Shown: positions 56,451 to 64,000 of the stretch, piece by piece
How the letters are laid out: every line of letters begins with the position of its first letter
How positions within the stretch are numbered: position 1 is the first letter of the stretch
Assembly (NCBI RefSeq): GCF_004327335.1
Contig: NZ_QJUO01000010.1
Span: 54,935 to 118,934 of the forward strand
Reading direction: 5' to 3'
Source: Stutzerimonas kirkiae
GTDB lineage: Bacteria; Pseudomonadota; Gammaproteobacteria; Pseudomonadales; Pseudomonadaceae
Length of the DNA: 64,000 nt
Made by a program: the position numbers and the translations under genes
Notes under the pieces: model-generated
Told to the model about the DNA's origin: nothing
The model's input: only the letters and a program-made list of their open reading frames with translations
Databases searched by the model: none

Positions 56451-57049
56451 CGAATCAGCCCCAGCCGGCGTGCGGCGAACACCGCTTCCGAGCGGCTGGA
56501 AACCTGCAGCGCCGCCAGCATGGCCTGTACGTGCCCGCGTACCGTGTGTTCCGACAGGTTCAGGCGCCTGCCGATCATCTTGTTCGACAAGCCCTGGCAC
56601 AGCAGATCCAGCACCTCGCACTGGCGCGGGGTAAGCCTCGGCCGAGGGGAAATGGCGACACTCCTGGGCGCTGGGGCGCCGTCATCGGCCAACAGCTCGC
56701 GGATCTGCTGCAGCATGCGCTCGGGTCGCTCGGTCTTGGAAATGAACGCCAGGGCGCCGCGCTCGACGGCTTCGCTAACCACCTCGGACAGGTCGAACGC
56801 CGAGACCATCACCACCTTGGCCACCGGCCACTTGCGCCGCAACGACTCGATTCCCTCCAGCCCGCTGACGCCCTGTAACTGCACATCCAGCAGCACCAGG
56901 CACGGCTCGATGTCGGCGAGGCGCAACGCCTGTTCCAGCGAACCGGCCTGGAAAATCTCCACGCACTCCAGACTGGCCTGCAGCACCATGGCGATCCCGG
57001 AGCGGAACAGGGCGTGGTCGTCGATAAGCAGTATGGGCGTGGTCTTCAT
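56447..57049 (-). CDS. LuxR-type (NarL/FixJ) response regulator
   Basis: The 200-residue protein has a receiver domain with acidic pocket D10/D11, phospho-acceptor D55 (LVLLDVQLQG), S83 and K105 (FISKTE). A C-terminal LuxR HTH (about 138-197, LTPRQCEVLDLLCQGLSN and SEHTVRGHVQAM) binds DNA. It is the likely partner of the overlapping hybrid kinase gene. The divergent promoter region to tpsB is about 210 bp. Confidence 0.92.
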   Translation of the reverse strand: MKTTPILLIDDHALFRSGIAMVLQASLECVEIFQAGSLEQALRLADIEPCLVLLDVQLQGVSGLEGIESLRRKWPVAKVVMVSAFDLSEVVSEAVERGALAFISKTERPERMLQQIRELLADDGAPAPRSVAISPRPRLTPRQCEVLDLLCQGLSNKMIGRRLNLSEHTVRGHVQAMLAALQVSSRSEAVFAARRLGLIR

Positions 57050-57257
57050 CGGCCTATGAAAGCGCTTCCGCTACCGCCGCACAAGCCCCGCCAGCCAGTC
57101 CATATGGACTATGGGAAAACCACGCGCGCCGACTTATGGTTCGCCTCACTCGCCCATGCGCCGCGAACAGCAATGCCTCCGCATGCCAGCGAAAGCCTCT
57201 TATCCCACAACGCCCCTGCACGGCCGCCAGTGCCGCGTATGGCAACCTGGAACGGCC

Positions 57258-58979
57258 ATGCCCAACAATCGCCACCCTGGCGGCGCCAGCAGCCGCTGGA
57301 TCTCCGCGTTCGCCTCCGCCGTGCTCTGCTCCACGGCCTACGCCCAGATCGCCCCGGACGCCGGGCAGATCCAGCGCCAGATCGAGCAGGAACTGCGCAC
57401 GCCCGATATCCAGCAGCCGCCAAAGGCCGTGGCCCCCGAGACGGTGGTGGATACCTCCGGGCCCCAGGTCGTCATCCGCCGAATCGAGCTGGAGGGCGCC
57501 AGCCTGATTCCCCACGACCAACTGATCCGCCAGTTCGAGCCCTACCTGAACCGCCCCATCAGCCTGGGCGAACTGCAAGCCGCCGCCCAGACCCTGGTCG
57601 GCGTGTACCGCGAGCGCGGCTGGTTCGTCCGCGTCCAGTTGCCCGAACAGGATGTCAGCGACGGCACCCTGCGGGTTCGCGTGATCGAGGGGCACTTCGG
57701 CCGCATCGACCTGCAACCGGGCGACAGCCGCGCCAATGCCGAGTTCGTCGCCAACACCGTCGGGCGGCATCTGGAGGCCGGCCAGCCCTATTCGCTCGCG
57801 GCCCTCGAACGCGGCCTGCTGCTGGCCAACGACCTGCCCGGCGTGCGCGCCGACGGCACCCTGCGCGCTGGCCAGGCGCAAGGCACCAGCGACCTGGCCC
57901 TGCGCGTGAGCGACACGCCACTGATCAGCGGCGCGCTCGGCGCCAGCAACTACGGCAACCGCTTCACCGGGCGCGGCCAGGGCTTCGCCAGCCTGGCGCT
58001 GAACGGCCCCAGCGGCTACGGCGATCGCCTGCAATTGAGCGGCCTGCTCGCCGAGCACCTCGACTACCTCGGCGCCGACTACAGCCTGCCGCTGGGCCAT
58101 GACGGCCTGCGCGCCAGGCTCGGCTACAGCCAGGTGCACTATCGCCTCGGCAAGGACTTCGCCATTCTCGACAGCAAGGGCGAGACCCGCACTGTCCGCG
58201 CCGGCCTGGACTATCCCCTGCTGCGCAGCAGCCAGCACAACCTGTGGCTCGGCCTGGAACAGGCCCAGGCCCGCCAGGAAGATGAAACCCTGGGCATCAC
58301 CCTGCGTGAGCGCCGCCTGGCCACCACCACCCTGGAACTGCGTGGCGATGCCCGCGACGCCTGGGGTGGCGGTGGCCTGAACAGCGGCCGCCTGGCCCTC
58401 AGCGGTGGCCGCGCCGACCTGCGCCTGGCCGCCGACCGCGCGCAGGACGCTGGCGGCGCCGGCATCGACGGCGACTTCGCCCACCTGCGCCTCGACCTGC
58501 GCCGCGACCAGGTGCTCGCCCCGTCGCTGTACCTGCGCGGTCGGTTCAGCAGCCAGTTGGCCTTCGACAACCTCGACTCCTCCCAGCAGTTCAGCCTCGG
58601 CGGCCCCTACGGCGTACGCGGCTACCCGGTCAACGAGGCCAGCGGCGACAGCGGTGCCCTGCTGCAACTGGAACTGCACAGCCTGCTGCCCTGGGCCGGC
58701 ATCCCCGGCCTGGACGGCTACGCCTTCCTCGATGGCGGCGTGATCCGCCAGCGCCACACCACCTGGCAGGGCTGGGATACCGCCGACAGCGGTCGCAACA
58801 GCTACGCGCTCTACGCCGCAGGCCTGGGCCTGTCCTGGAGCCACCCCAGGGGTTTCGCCATCAACGGCGTGCTGGCGACCCCCCTGGGCAACAACCCCGG
58901 CAGCGGCGAAAGCGACCACGACCAGGACGGCACCCGCAGCGGCCCACGCGCCTGGCTGAGCCTCAGCCAGGCGTTCTAG
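57258..58979 (+). CDS. TpsB-type outer-membrane transporter (two-partner secretion)
   Basis: The 573-residue precursor starts MPNNRHPGGASSRWISAF with a signal peptide ending near STAYAQ (residue 30). Two POTRA domains follow (VVIRRIELEGASLIP, GWFVRVQLPEQDVSDGTLRVRVIEG), then an FhaC/ShlB-type barrel. The L6 motif appears as VRGY in GGPYGVRGYPVNE, and the last residue is Phe. It secretes the TpsA adhesin encoded 81 bp downstream. The open frame extends upstream to 57111, but the signal peptide fixes the start at 57258. Confidence 0.93.
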   Translation: MPNNRHPGGASSRWISAFASAVLCSTAYAQIAPDAGQIQRQIEQELRTPDIQQPPKAVAPETVVDTSGPQVVIRRIELEGASLIPHDQLIRQFEPYLNRPISLGELQAAAQTLVGVYRERGWFVRVQLPEQDVSDGTLRVRVIEGHFGRIDLQPGDSRANAEFVANTVGRHLEAGQPYSLAALERGLLLANDLPGVRADGTLRAGQAQGTSDLALRVSDTPLISGALGASNYGNRFTGRGQGFASLALNGPSGYGDRLQLSGLLAEHLDYLGADYSLPLGHDGLRARLGYSQVHYRLGKDFAILDSKGETRTVRAGLDYPLLRSSQHNLWLGLEQAQARQEDETLGITLRERRLATTTLELRGDARDAWGGGGLNSGRLALSGGRADLRLAADRAQDAGGAGIDGDFAHLRLDLRRDQVLAPSLYLRGRFSSQLAFDNLDSSQQFSLGGPYGVRGYPVNEASGDSGALLQLELHSLLPWAGIPGLDGYAFLDGGVIRQRHTTWQGWDTADSGRNSYALYAAGLGLSWSHPRGFAINGVLATPLGNNPGSGESDHDQDGTRSGPRAWLSLSQAF

Positions 58980-59060
58980 ACCAACGACCGGCGGCCTGAC
59001 TCGCCCTTGATCCCATGCCGGTTCACCGGCACCGAATCCCTCGCAGGGAGGTACACCGAC

Positions 59061-62000
59061 ATGTGGCACCACGGCAGCATCAACCGCGCTTATCGACTGG
59101 TCTTCAACCGCGCCCGGGGCACCTGGGCCGTGGCCCCGGAAACCGCCCGGGGCCAGGGCAAGGCCGCGGCGGCCGTGGGCGGCGCTACCGTCACGGGGCA
59201 GTTCGCCTTCTCTGCGCGCCGGCTGCGCCTGGCGATACTCGCCGGCCTCGGCCTGCTCGCCCTGCCCTCGTCGGGCTTCGCCCTCGACGCCGGCGCCCTG
59301 CCCAGCGGTGGCAAGGTCATTGCCGGCCAGGCCGATATCGGCCAGAGCGGCACCAGCCTCACGGTGAACCAGGGCTCCGACCGCGCCATTATCGACTGGC
59401 AGTCCTTCGATATCGGTAAAGACGCCAGCGTGCGCTTCAACCAGCCCGGCGCCCATGCCGCAGCGCTCAACCGGGTCACCGGCGGCAGCCGCTCGCAGAT
59501 CCTGGGCAACCTCTCGGCCAATGGCCAGGTGTACCTGGTCAATGGCGCCGGCGTGCTGTTCGGCCAGAGCGCACAGGTCGACGTCGGCGGGATCGTCGCC
59601 TCGACCCTGGCCATCAGCAACGAGGATTTCCTCGCCGGCAAGGATCGCTTCACCCTGACCGAGAACAGCACCGGCGAGGTGATCAACCAGGGCAGCATCA
59701 CCGCCACCAACGGCACCGTGGCCCTGCTCGGCACCTCCGTGAGCAATACCGGCAGCATCCAGGCCGATGGCGGCAATGCCATTCTCGCCGCCGGCCGGGA
59801 AATCACCTTCGCCGCCGGCGCCGACGGCCACCTGCAGATCGCCGTGGACGCCTCCGAGCTGCAACTGGCGGTGCACAACGGCGGCGCCATCGTCGCCGAC
59901 GGCGGGCAGATCGTGCTCAACGCCCAGGGCGCCAATGCCCTGGCCTCGGCGGTGGTCAGCAACAGCGGCACCCTGCAGGCGCGAACCGTGGCCGAGCGCG
60001 AAGGCAGGGTCCTGTTGCTGGCCGACCTGGACAAGGGCGGCAGGGCCGAAGTGGCCGGCACCCTGGATGCCAGCGCGCCCGCCGCTTCCAACCCCAAGGG
60101 CGGCAACGGCGGCTTCGTCGAGACCAGCGCGGCCAAGGTCGGCATCGCCGCCGATACCCGCGTCAGCACCAAAGCCGAGCAGGGCCAGACCGGCACCTGG
60201 CTGATCGACCCCACCGACTTCACCGTCTCCGCCGGCAGCGCGACGAAGACCGACAGCGGCATCGGCGCCGAGACCCTCAACGCCAACCTGGCCAACACCA
60301 GTGTCACCCTGCAGACGGTGGCGACCGGCAGCGAAGCCGGCGATATCCACGTCAATGCCGCCGTGACCTGGAGCGCCGACACCACCCTCACCCTCAACGC
60401 CCACGGCGACATCAATATCAACGCCGCCATCACCGCCACCGGCGACAGCGCCGGGCTGGTGCTCAACCATGGCGGCTACGCCCAGGACAGCACGGTCGCC
60501 AGCGGCAGCGACTACAACATCGGCGCGCCGGTCACGCTCTCGGGCAGCAATGCGAGCCTGAGCATCAACGGCGAGGCCTACACGCTGATCCACAGCATGA
60601 CGCAGTTGGACGCCATCGACAGCACCGGCCTGGGCGGGCGCTATGCCCTGGCGCAGGATCTGGATGCCAGCGGCACCACTTACGGCCAGGCAGTGGTGGG
60701 CAGCACCTTCACCGGCATTTTCGCCGGGCTGGGGCACAGCATCAGCGACCTGACCATCGAATCGGCCCATGGCTATCTCGGCCTGTTCGGGAGTACCGGC
60801 ACCGACGCGCTGATCCGCGACATCGGCCTGCTGGGTGGCAGCGTGACGGGCACGGGTACCGGCTACAACCACCTCGGCGGGCTCGTCGGCTACAACTACG
60901 GCGGCACCATCAGCAACGCCTATGCCACCGGCAGCGTGACCGGCACCGGCACGTACAACTACCTCGGCGGGCTCGTCGGCCTCAACTACTACAACGGCAC
61001 CATCACCAACGCCTATGCCACCGGCAGCGTGACCGGCACCGGCACCGGCACGTACAACTACCTCGGCGGGCTCGTCGGCTACAACTACAACGGCACCATC
61101 AGCAACGCCTACGCCACCGGCAGCGTGACCGGCACCGGCACGTACAACCGCCTCGGCGGGCTCGTCGGCTACAACAACAACGGCACCATCAGCAACGCCT
61201 ACGCCACCGGCAGCGTCAACGGCACCGGCACGTACAACCGCCTCGGCGGGCTCGTCGGCTACAACAACGGCACCATCAGCAACGCCTACGCCGCCGGCAG
61301 CGTCTCCGGCAGCGGCACGTACAACACCCTCGGCGGGCTCGTCGGCTACAACGACGACGGCACGATCAGTAACGCCCACTGGGACAGCGGCTCCACCGGC
61401 CAGGCCCAGGCCGTAGGCACCGGGACAAGCGCCACCAACACCACCGATATCGCCGCCAACCGCTACGCCCATACCGCCTACGCCAGCTTCGGCACCTGGA
61501 GCGAAGACGCCCCCGGCGTCTGGGTCGCCCGCGATGCCGATGGCGCGCCGCAGTGGGTGATGCTCGAAGGTTCGACCCGGCCCTTTCTCTACAGCGAATA
61601 CAGCACCAGCATCGGCAATGCCCACCAGTTGCAACTGATGGCCCTGGATCTGACGGCGACCTACACCCTGGCCGCCGACATCGACGCCAGCGCGACCGAT
61701 GGCAGCAACGCCAGCGGTATGTGGAGCACGGGCGGCTTCGATCCCATCGGCGACGCCAGCAATGCCTTCACCGGCAGCCTGGACGGCCAGGGCCACGTGG
61801 TCTTCGAGCTGAGCATCAACCGCGCAAGCGAAAGCTACGTCGGGCTGATCGGCCATGCCGGCAGCGGCAGCAGCATCCGCGATATCGGGCTGACGGATGC
61901 CGAGGTGAACGGGGGCGACTACGTCGGCGTGCTGGTGGGCTCCAACAGCGGCAGCATCGGCAACGCCTGGAGCAGCGGCAGCGTATCGTCCGGCGGCAGC

Positions 62001-64000
62001 AACATCGGCGGCCTGGCGGGCTCCAACCAGGCCAGCGGCAGCATCGACGAGGCCTCTTCCGCAGCCGAGGTATCGGGCGCCAACGTAACCGGCGGCCTGG
62101 TCGGGCAGAACCACGGCAGCATCACCGGTTCCCATGCCAGCGGCAGCGTCACGGCCACGACTGACAACATCGGCGGGCTGGTCGGCTGGAGCGGCGGCAG
62201 CATCGACAACGCCCATGCCAGCGGCAGTGTGACTGGCCGCAACAACGTCGGCGGGCTGGTCGGCGGCAACTCCGGCAGCATCGATGACGCCTATGCCACT
62301 GGCAGCGTCAACGGCACCGGCACGTACAACTACCTCGGCGGGCTCGTCGGCTACAACAGCGACGGCACGATCAGCAACGCCTACGCCACCGGCAGCGTCT
62401 CCGGCAGCGGCACGTACAGCTCCCTCTACCTCGGCGGGCTCGTCGGCTACAACTACGGCGGCACGATCAGCAACGCCTACGCCACCGGCAGCGTCTCCGG
62501 CAGCGGCACCAGCACAACCAACTACCTCGGCGGGCTCGTCGGCTACAACTACGGCGGCACCATCAGCAATGCCTATGCCACCGGCAGCGTGACCGGCACC
62601 GGCGCAAACAACTACCTCGGCGGGCTCGTCGGCATCAACGTAGGCAACATCAGCAACGCCTACGCCACCGGCAGCGTCAACGGCACTGGCACTGGCACGA
62701 ACAACCGCCTCGGCGGGCTCGTCGGCAACAACGTAGGCACCATCACCAACGCCTACGCCACCGGCAGCGTCAATAGCACCGGCACCGGCACGTACAACCA
62801 CCTCGGCGGGCTCGTCGGCTACAACAACAACGGCACCATCACCAACGCCTACGCCACCGGCAGCATGACCGGCACCGGCGCAAACAACTACCTCGGCGGG
62901 CTCGTCGGCTACAACTACAGTGGCACCATCAGCAACGCCTATGCCACCGGCAGCATGACCGGCAGCGGTACAAACAACATCCTCGGCGGGCTCGTCGGCT
63001 ACAACGGCGGCACGATCAGCGATGCCTTCTACGCCACCACCGATGCCGATGACAATGCCATCAACAGCGGCTCCGGCTACAACGCCCTGGGCACCGCCAA
63101 GACCCTGGCCGAATTGCAAGACCTGTCCACCTTCGCCGCCTGGGGCAGCGACATCGACGCCCAAGGCGGCAGCGGCAGCGTCTGGCGTATCTACGATGGT
63201 TATACCACCCCGCTGCTGCGCAGCTTCCTGACCCAGGTGACGGTGAACGCCGACCTGTCCGCTGCCGGCAAGACCTACGATGGCGACCTCGCCAGCGGCG
63301 GCGCGAACTACGCCACCGACCTGTCCGGCGCCAACCTCGACGGCAGCCTGAGCTACGCCACCCACTCGAAGAATGCCGGCACCTACAGCACTGTCGATGG
63401 CAACCTGATCTTCGACGGCCTGTACTCCGGCCAGCAGGGCTACGACATCCGTTATGCGAACGCCGAGTTGGCCATCGACAAGGCTGACCTCACCGTCACT
63501 GGCCTTTCCGCCAACAACAAAACCTATGACGGCACCGCTGCCGCTGCCCTGACAGGCACCGCCAGCGTCACGGCCATCGGCACCGACGTGATCGTCGTTG
63601 CGGGTACAGGCACCGGCACCTTCAACGACAAGAACGCTGGCACCGACAAAACCGTAACCGTCACGGGCTACACCCTGAGCGGCACCGATGCCGACAACTA
63701 CAACCTGCTCCAGCCCACCGGGCTGACAGCTACCATCAACAAGGCCCAGGCCACCGTCACCGCCAACAGCGCCACCCGCACCTACAACGGCCAGCAACAG
63801 AGCGTAACGGGCTTTACCGCCAGCGGCCTGGTCAACGGCGAGAGCGAAAGCGTGCTCGCCGGCGTGACCACCGGCGGCGGCAGCGGCACCAACGCCGGCA
63901 GCTACCTGCTGACCGCCAGCGGCAGCGATGGCAACTACGCGCTGACCTTCGTCGAGGGCGTGCTGACCATCGACAAGGCGGCCCTGACCGTTACCGCCAA
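59061..64000 (+). CDS. TpsA filamentous-haemagglutinin-like adhesin with GLUG and MBG/YDG repeats (cut by right edge)
   Basis: The frame is open for 1646 codons to the window end. GGGAGGT precedes the ATG. Order: an extended signal peptide region (INRAYRLVFNRARGTWAVA), cleavage near residue 74, a TPS secretion domain (about 75-330), then a beta-helix. A first block of six GLUG-type repeats (LGGLVGYN...TISNAYATGSV) covers about 595-775, a non-repeat spacer follows, and a second block of about thirteen GLUG-like units runs from 935 to 1320. MBG/YDG-type domains (KTYDG, TYNG) start near 1394. The TPS motif reads VYLVNGAGVLFGQ instead of the usual NPNG. This is a secreted surface adhesin, with biofilm or cell-cell attachment as the likely role. 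Its C-terminus and anchoring mode are outside the window. Confidence 0.95.
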   Translation, partial: MWHHGSINRAYRLVFNRARGTWAVAPETARGQGKAAAAVGGATVTGQFAFSARRLRLAILAGLGLLALPSSGFALDAGALPSGGKVIAGQADIGQSGTSLTVNQGSDRAIIDWQSFDIGKDASVRFNQPGAHAAALNRVTGGSRSQILGNLSANGQVYLVNGAGVLFGQSAQVDVGGIVASTLAISNEDFLAGKDRFTLTENSTGEVINQGSITATNGTVALLGTSVSNTGSIQADGGNAILAAGREITFAAGADGHLQIAVDASELQLAVHNGGAIVADGGQIVLNAQGANALASAVVSNSGTLQARTVAEREGRVLLLADLDKGGRAEVAGTLDASAPAASNPKGGNGGFVETSAAKVGIAADTRVSTKAEQGQTGTWLIDPTDFTVSAGSATKTDSGIGAETLNANLANTSVTLQTVATGSEAGDIHVNAAVTWSADTTLTLNAHGDININAAITATGDSAGLVLNHGGYAQDSTVASGSDYNIGAPVTLSGSNASLSINGEAYTLIHSMTQLDAIDSTGLGGRYALAQDLDASGTTYGQAVVGSTFTGIFAGLGHSISDLTIESAHGYLGLFGSTGTDALIRDIGLLGGSVTGTGTGYNHLGGLVGYNYGGTISNAYATGSVTGTGTYNYLGGLVGLNYYNGTITNAYATGSVTGTGTGTYNYLGGLVGYNYNGTISNAYATGSVTGTGTYNRLGGLVGYNNNGTISNAYATGSVNGTGTYNRLGGLVGYNNGTISNAYAAGSVSGSGTYNTLGGLVGYNDDGTISNAHWDSGSTGQAQAVGTGTSATNTTDIAANRYAHTAYASFGTWSEDAPGVWVARDADGAPQWVMLEGSTRPFLYSEYSTSIGNAHQLQLMALDLTATYTLAADIDASATDGSNASGMWSTGGFDPIGDASNAFTGSLDGQGHVVFELSINRASESYVGLIGHAGSGSSIRDIGLTDAEVNGGDYVGVLVGSNSGSIGNAWSSGSVSSGGSNIGGLAGSNQASGSIDEASSAAEVSGANVTGGLVGQNHGSITGSHASGSVTATTDNIGGLVGWSGGSIDNAHASGSVTGRNNVGGLVGGNSGSIDDAYATGSVNGTGTYNYLGGLVGYNSDGTISNAYATGSVSGSGTYSSLYLGGLVGYNYGGTISNAYATGSVSGSGTSTTNYLGGLVGYNYGGTISNAYATGSVTGTGANNYLGGLVGINVGNISNAYATGSVNGTGTGTNNRLGGLVGNNVGTITNAYATGSVNSTGTGTYNHLGGLVGYNNNGTITNAYATGSMTGTGANNYLGGLVGYNYSGTISNAYATGSMTGSGTNNILGGLVGYNGGTISDAFYATTDADDNAINSGSGYNALGTAKTLAELQDLSTFAAWGSDIDAQGGSGSVWRIYDGYTTPLLRSFLTQVTVNADLSAAGKTYDGDLASGGANYATDLSGANLDGSLSYATHSKNAGTYSTVDGNLIFDGLYSGQQGYDIRYANAELAIDKADLTVTGLSANNKTYDGTAAAALTGTASVTAIGTDVIVVAGTGTGTFNDKNAGTDKTVTVTGYTLSGTDADNYNLLQPTGLTATINKAQATVTANSATRTYNGQQQSVTGFTASGLVNGESESVLAGVTTGGGSGTNAGSYLLTASGSDGNYALTFVEGVLTIDKAALTVTA
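60842..61372 (+). repeat. Tandem GLUG DNA repeats, block 1
   Basis: Six units of about 81-105 bp share near-identical DNA around CTCGGCGGGCTCGTCGGCTA and GCCTA(T/C)GCCACCGGCAGCGT. Unit length varies mainly through ACCGGC (Thr-Gly) insertions. Low divergence implies recent expansion or gene conversion with block 2. Confidence 0.8.
62288..63024 (+). repeat. Tandem GLUG DNA repeats, block 2
   Basis: Eight near-identical units of about 84-105 bp with the same core as block 1 follow five more diverged GLUG units (61920-62287). The gradient from diverged to near-identical copies suggests that the array grows or is homogenised at its 3' part. Confidence 0.8.

Noticed and set aside
60842..63024. Regularly spaced repeats considered as a CRISPR array
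   Set aside because: The repeats are in-frame coding GLUG units within one long gene, of variable length, and spacers are not unique unrelated sequences.
57054..63797. 2247-codon open frame on the minus strand, antisense to tpsB and tpsA
   Set aside because: Its Ala/Gly/Val/Asp-rich translation simply mirrors the GC-rich and repetitive sense strand. It has no start signal or domain, and the sense-strand genes are unambiguous.

Overview
The window is a stretch of a high-GC gammaproteobacterial chromosome, almost certainly a Pseudomonas. The protein set is typical of that genus: NudC, GloB, DnaQ/RNase HI, the cis/trans fatty acid isomerase Cti, MltF- and Slt-type lytic transglycosylases, Prc next to an EAL-CBS-GGDEF protein, class I fumarase, MetE, OlsB/OlsA, TamA/TamB and a two-partner secretion adhesin. 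Gene packing is dense. ATGA-type stop/start overlaps are frequent, and palindromes sit between convergent genes. I saw no rRNA, tRNA, prophage or CRISPR array. The only mobile-element candidate is a 136-bp MITE-like hairpin.

Layout. 1-11.3 kb: nudC (cut by the left edge) and a dienoyl-CoA isomerase gene, then a P2-type cation ATPase, a patatin-like lipase, mltF, tatD, a chemoreceptor, and the dnaQ-rnhA-methyltransferase cluster. 11.5-16.7 kb: gloB, slt, a ybgA-like gene and phrB. 16.7-22.5 kb: a Na+/H+ antiporter-family gene, a second chemoreceptor, a small unknown gene, and a response regulator with a CheC-like output domain directly abutting a PAS-GGDEF cyclase gene. 22.6-30.6 kb: nfuA, cti, apeB, a quinone oxidoreductase and prc. 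30.7-39.8 kb: an EAL-CBS-GGDEF protein, a three-gene XRE/unknown/Sel1 operon, fumarase, and then a membrane diguanylate cyclase followed by two paralogous amino-acid-type binding proteins with no permease. 39.8-43 kb: metE flanked by palindromic intergenic DNA. 43-47 kb: a PfpI/DJ-1 protein, a ClsB-type phospholipase D enzyme, YceI and olsBA. 47-54.4 kb: tamBA, a GNAT gene and an exonuclease III gene. 54.6-64 kb: a hybrid sensor kinase and LuxR-type regulator divergent from a TpsB/TpsA secretion locus. The TpsA adhesin runs off the right edge.

Themes. Signalling genes are abundant: three GGDEF proteins (one with an intact EAL domain), two chemoreceptors with good sigma-28 promoter candidates, and one phosphorelay beside an adhesin locus. 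Envelope genes are also frequent (Prc, Slt, MltF, TamAB, ornithine lipid synthesis, Cls, Cti). The most interesting observations are the cyclase plus twin orphan binding-protein cluster, the TpsA repeat arrays that are near-identical at DNA level, the MITE-like element and its possible second end at a gene's stop codon, and a YbgA homologue whose DUF523 half appears eroded.
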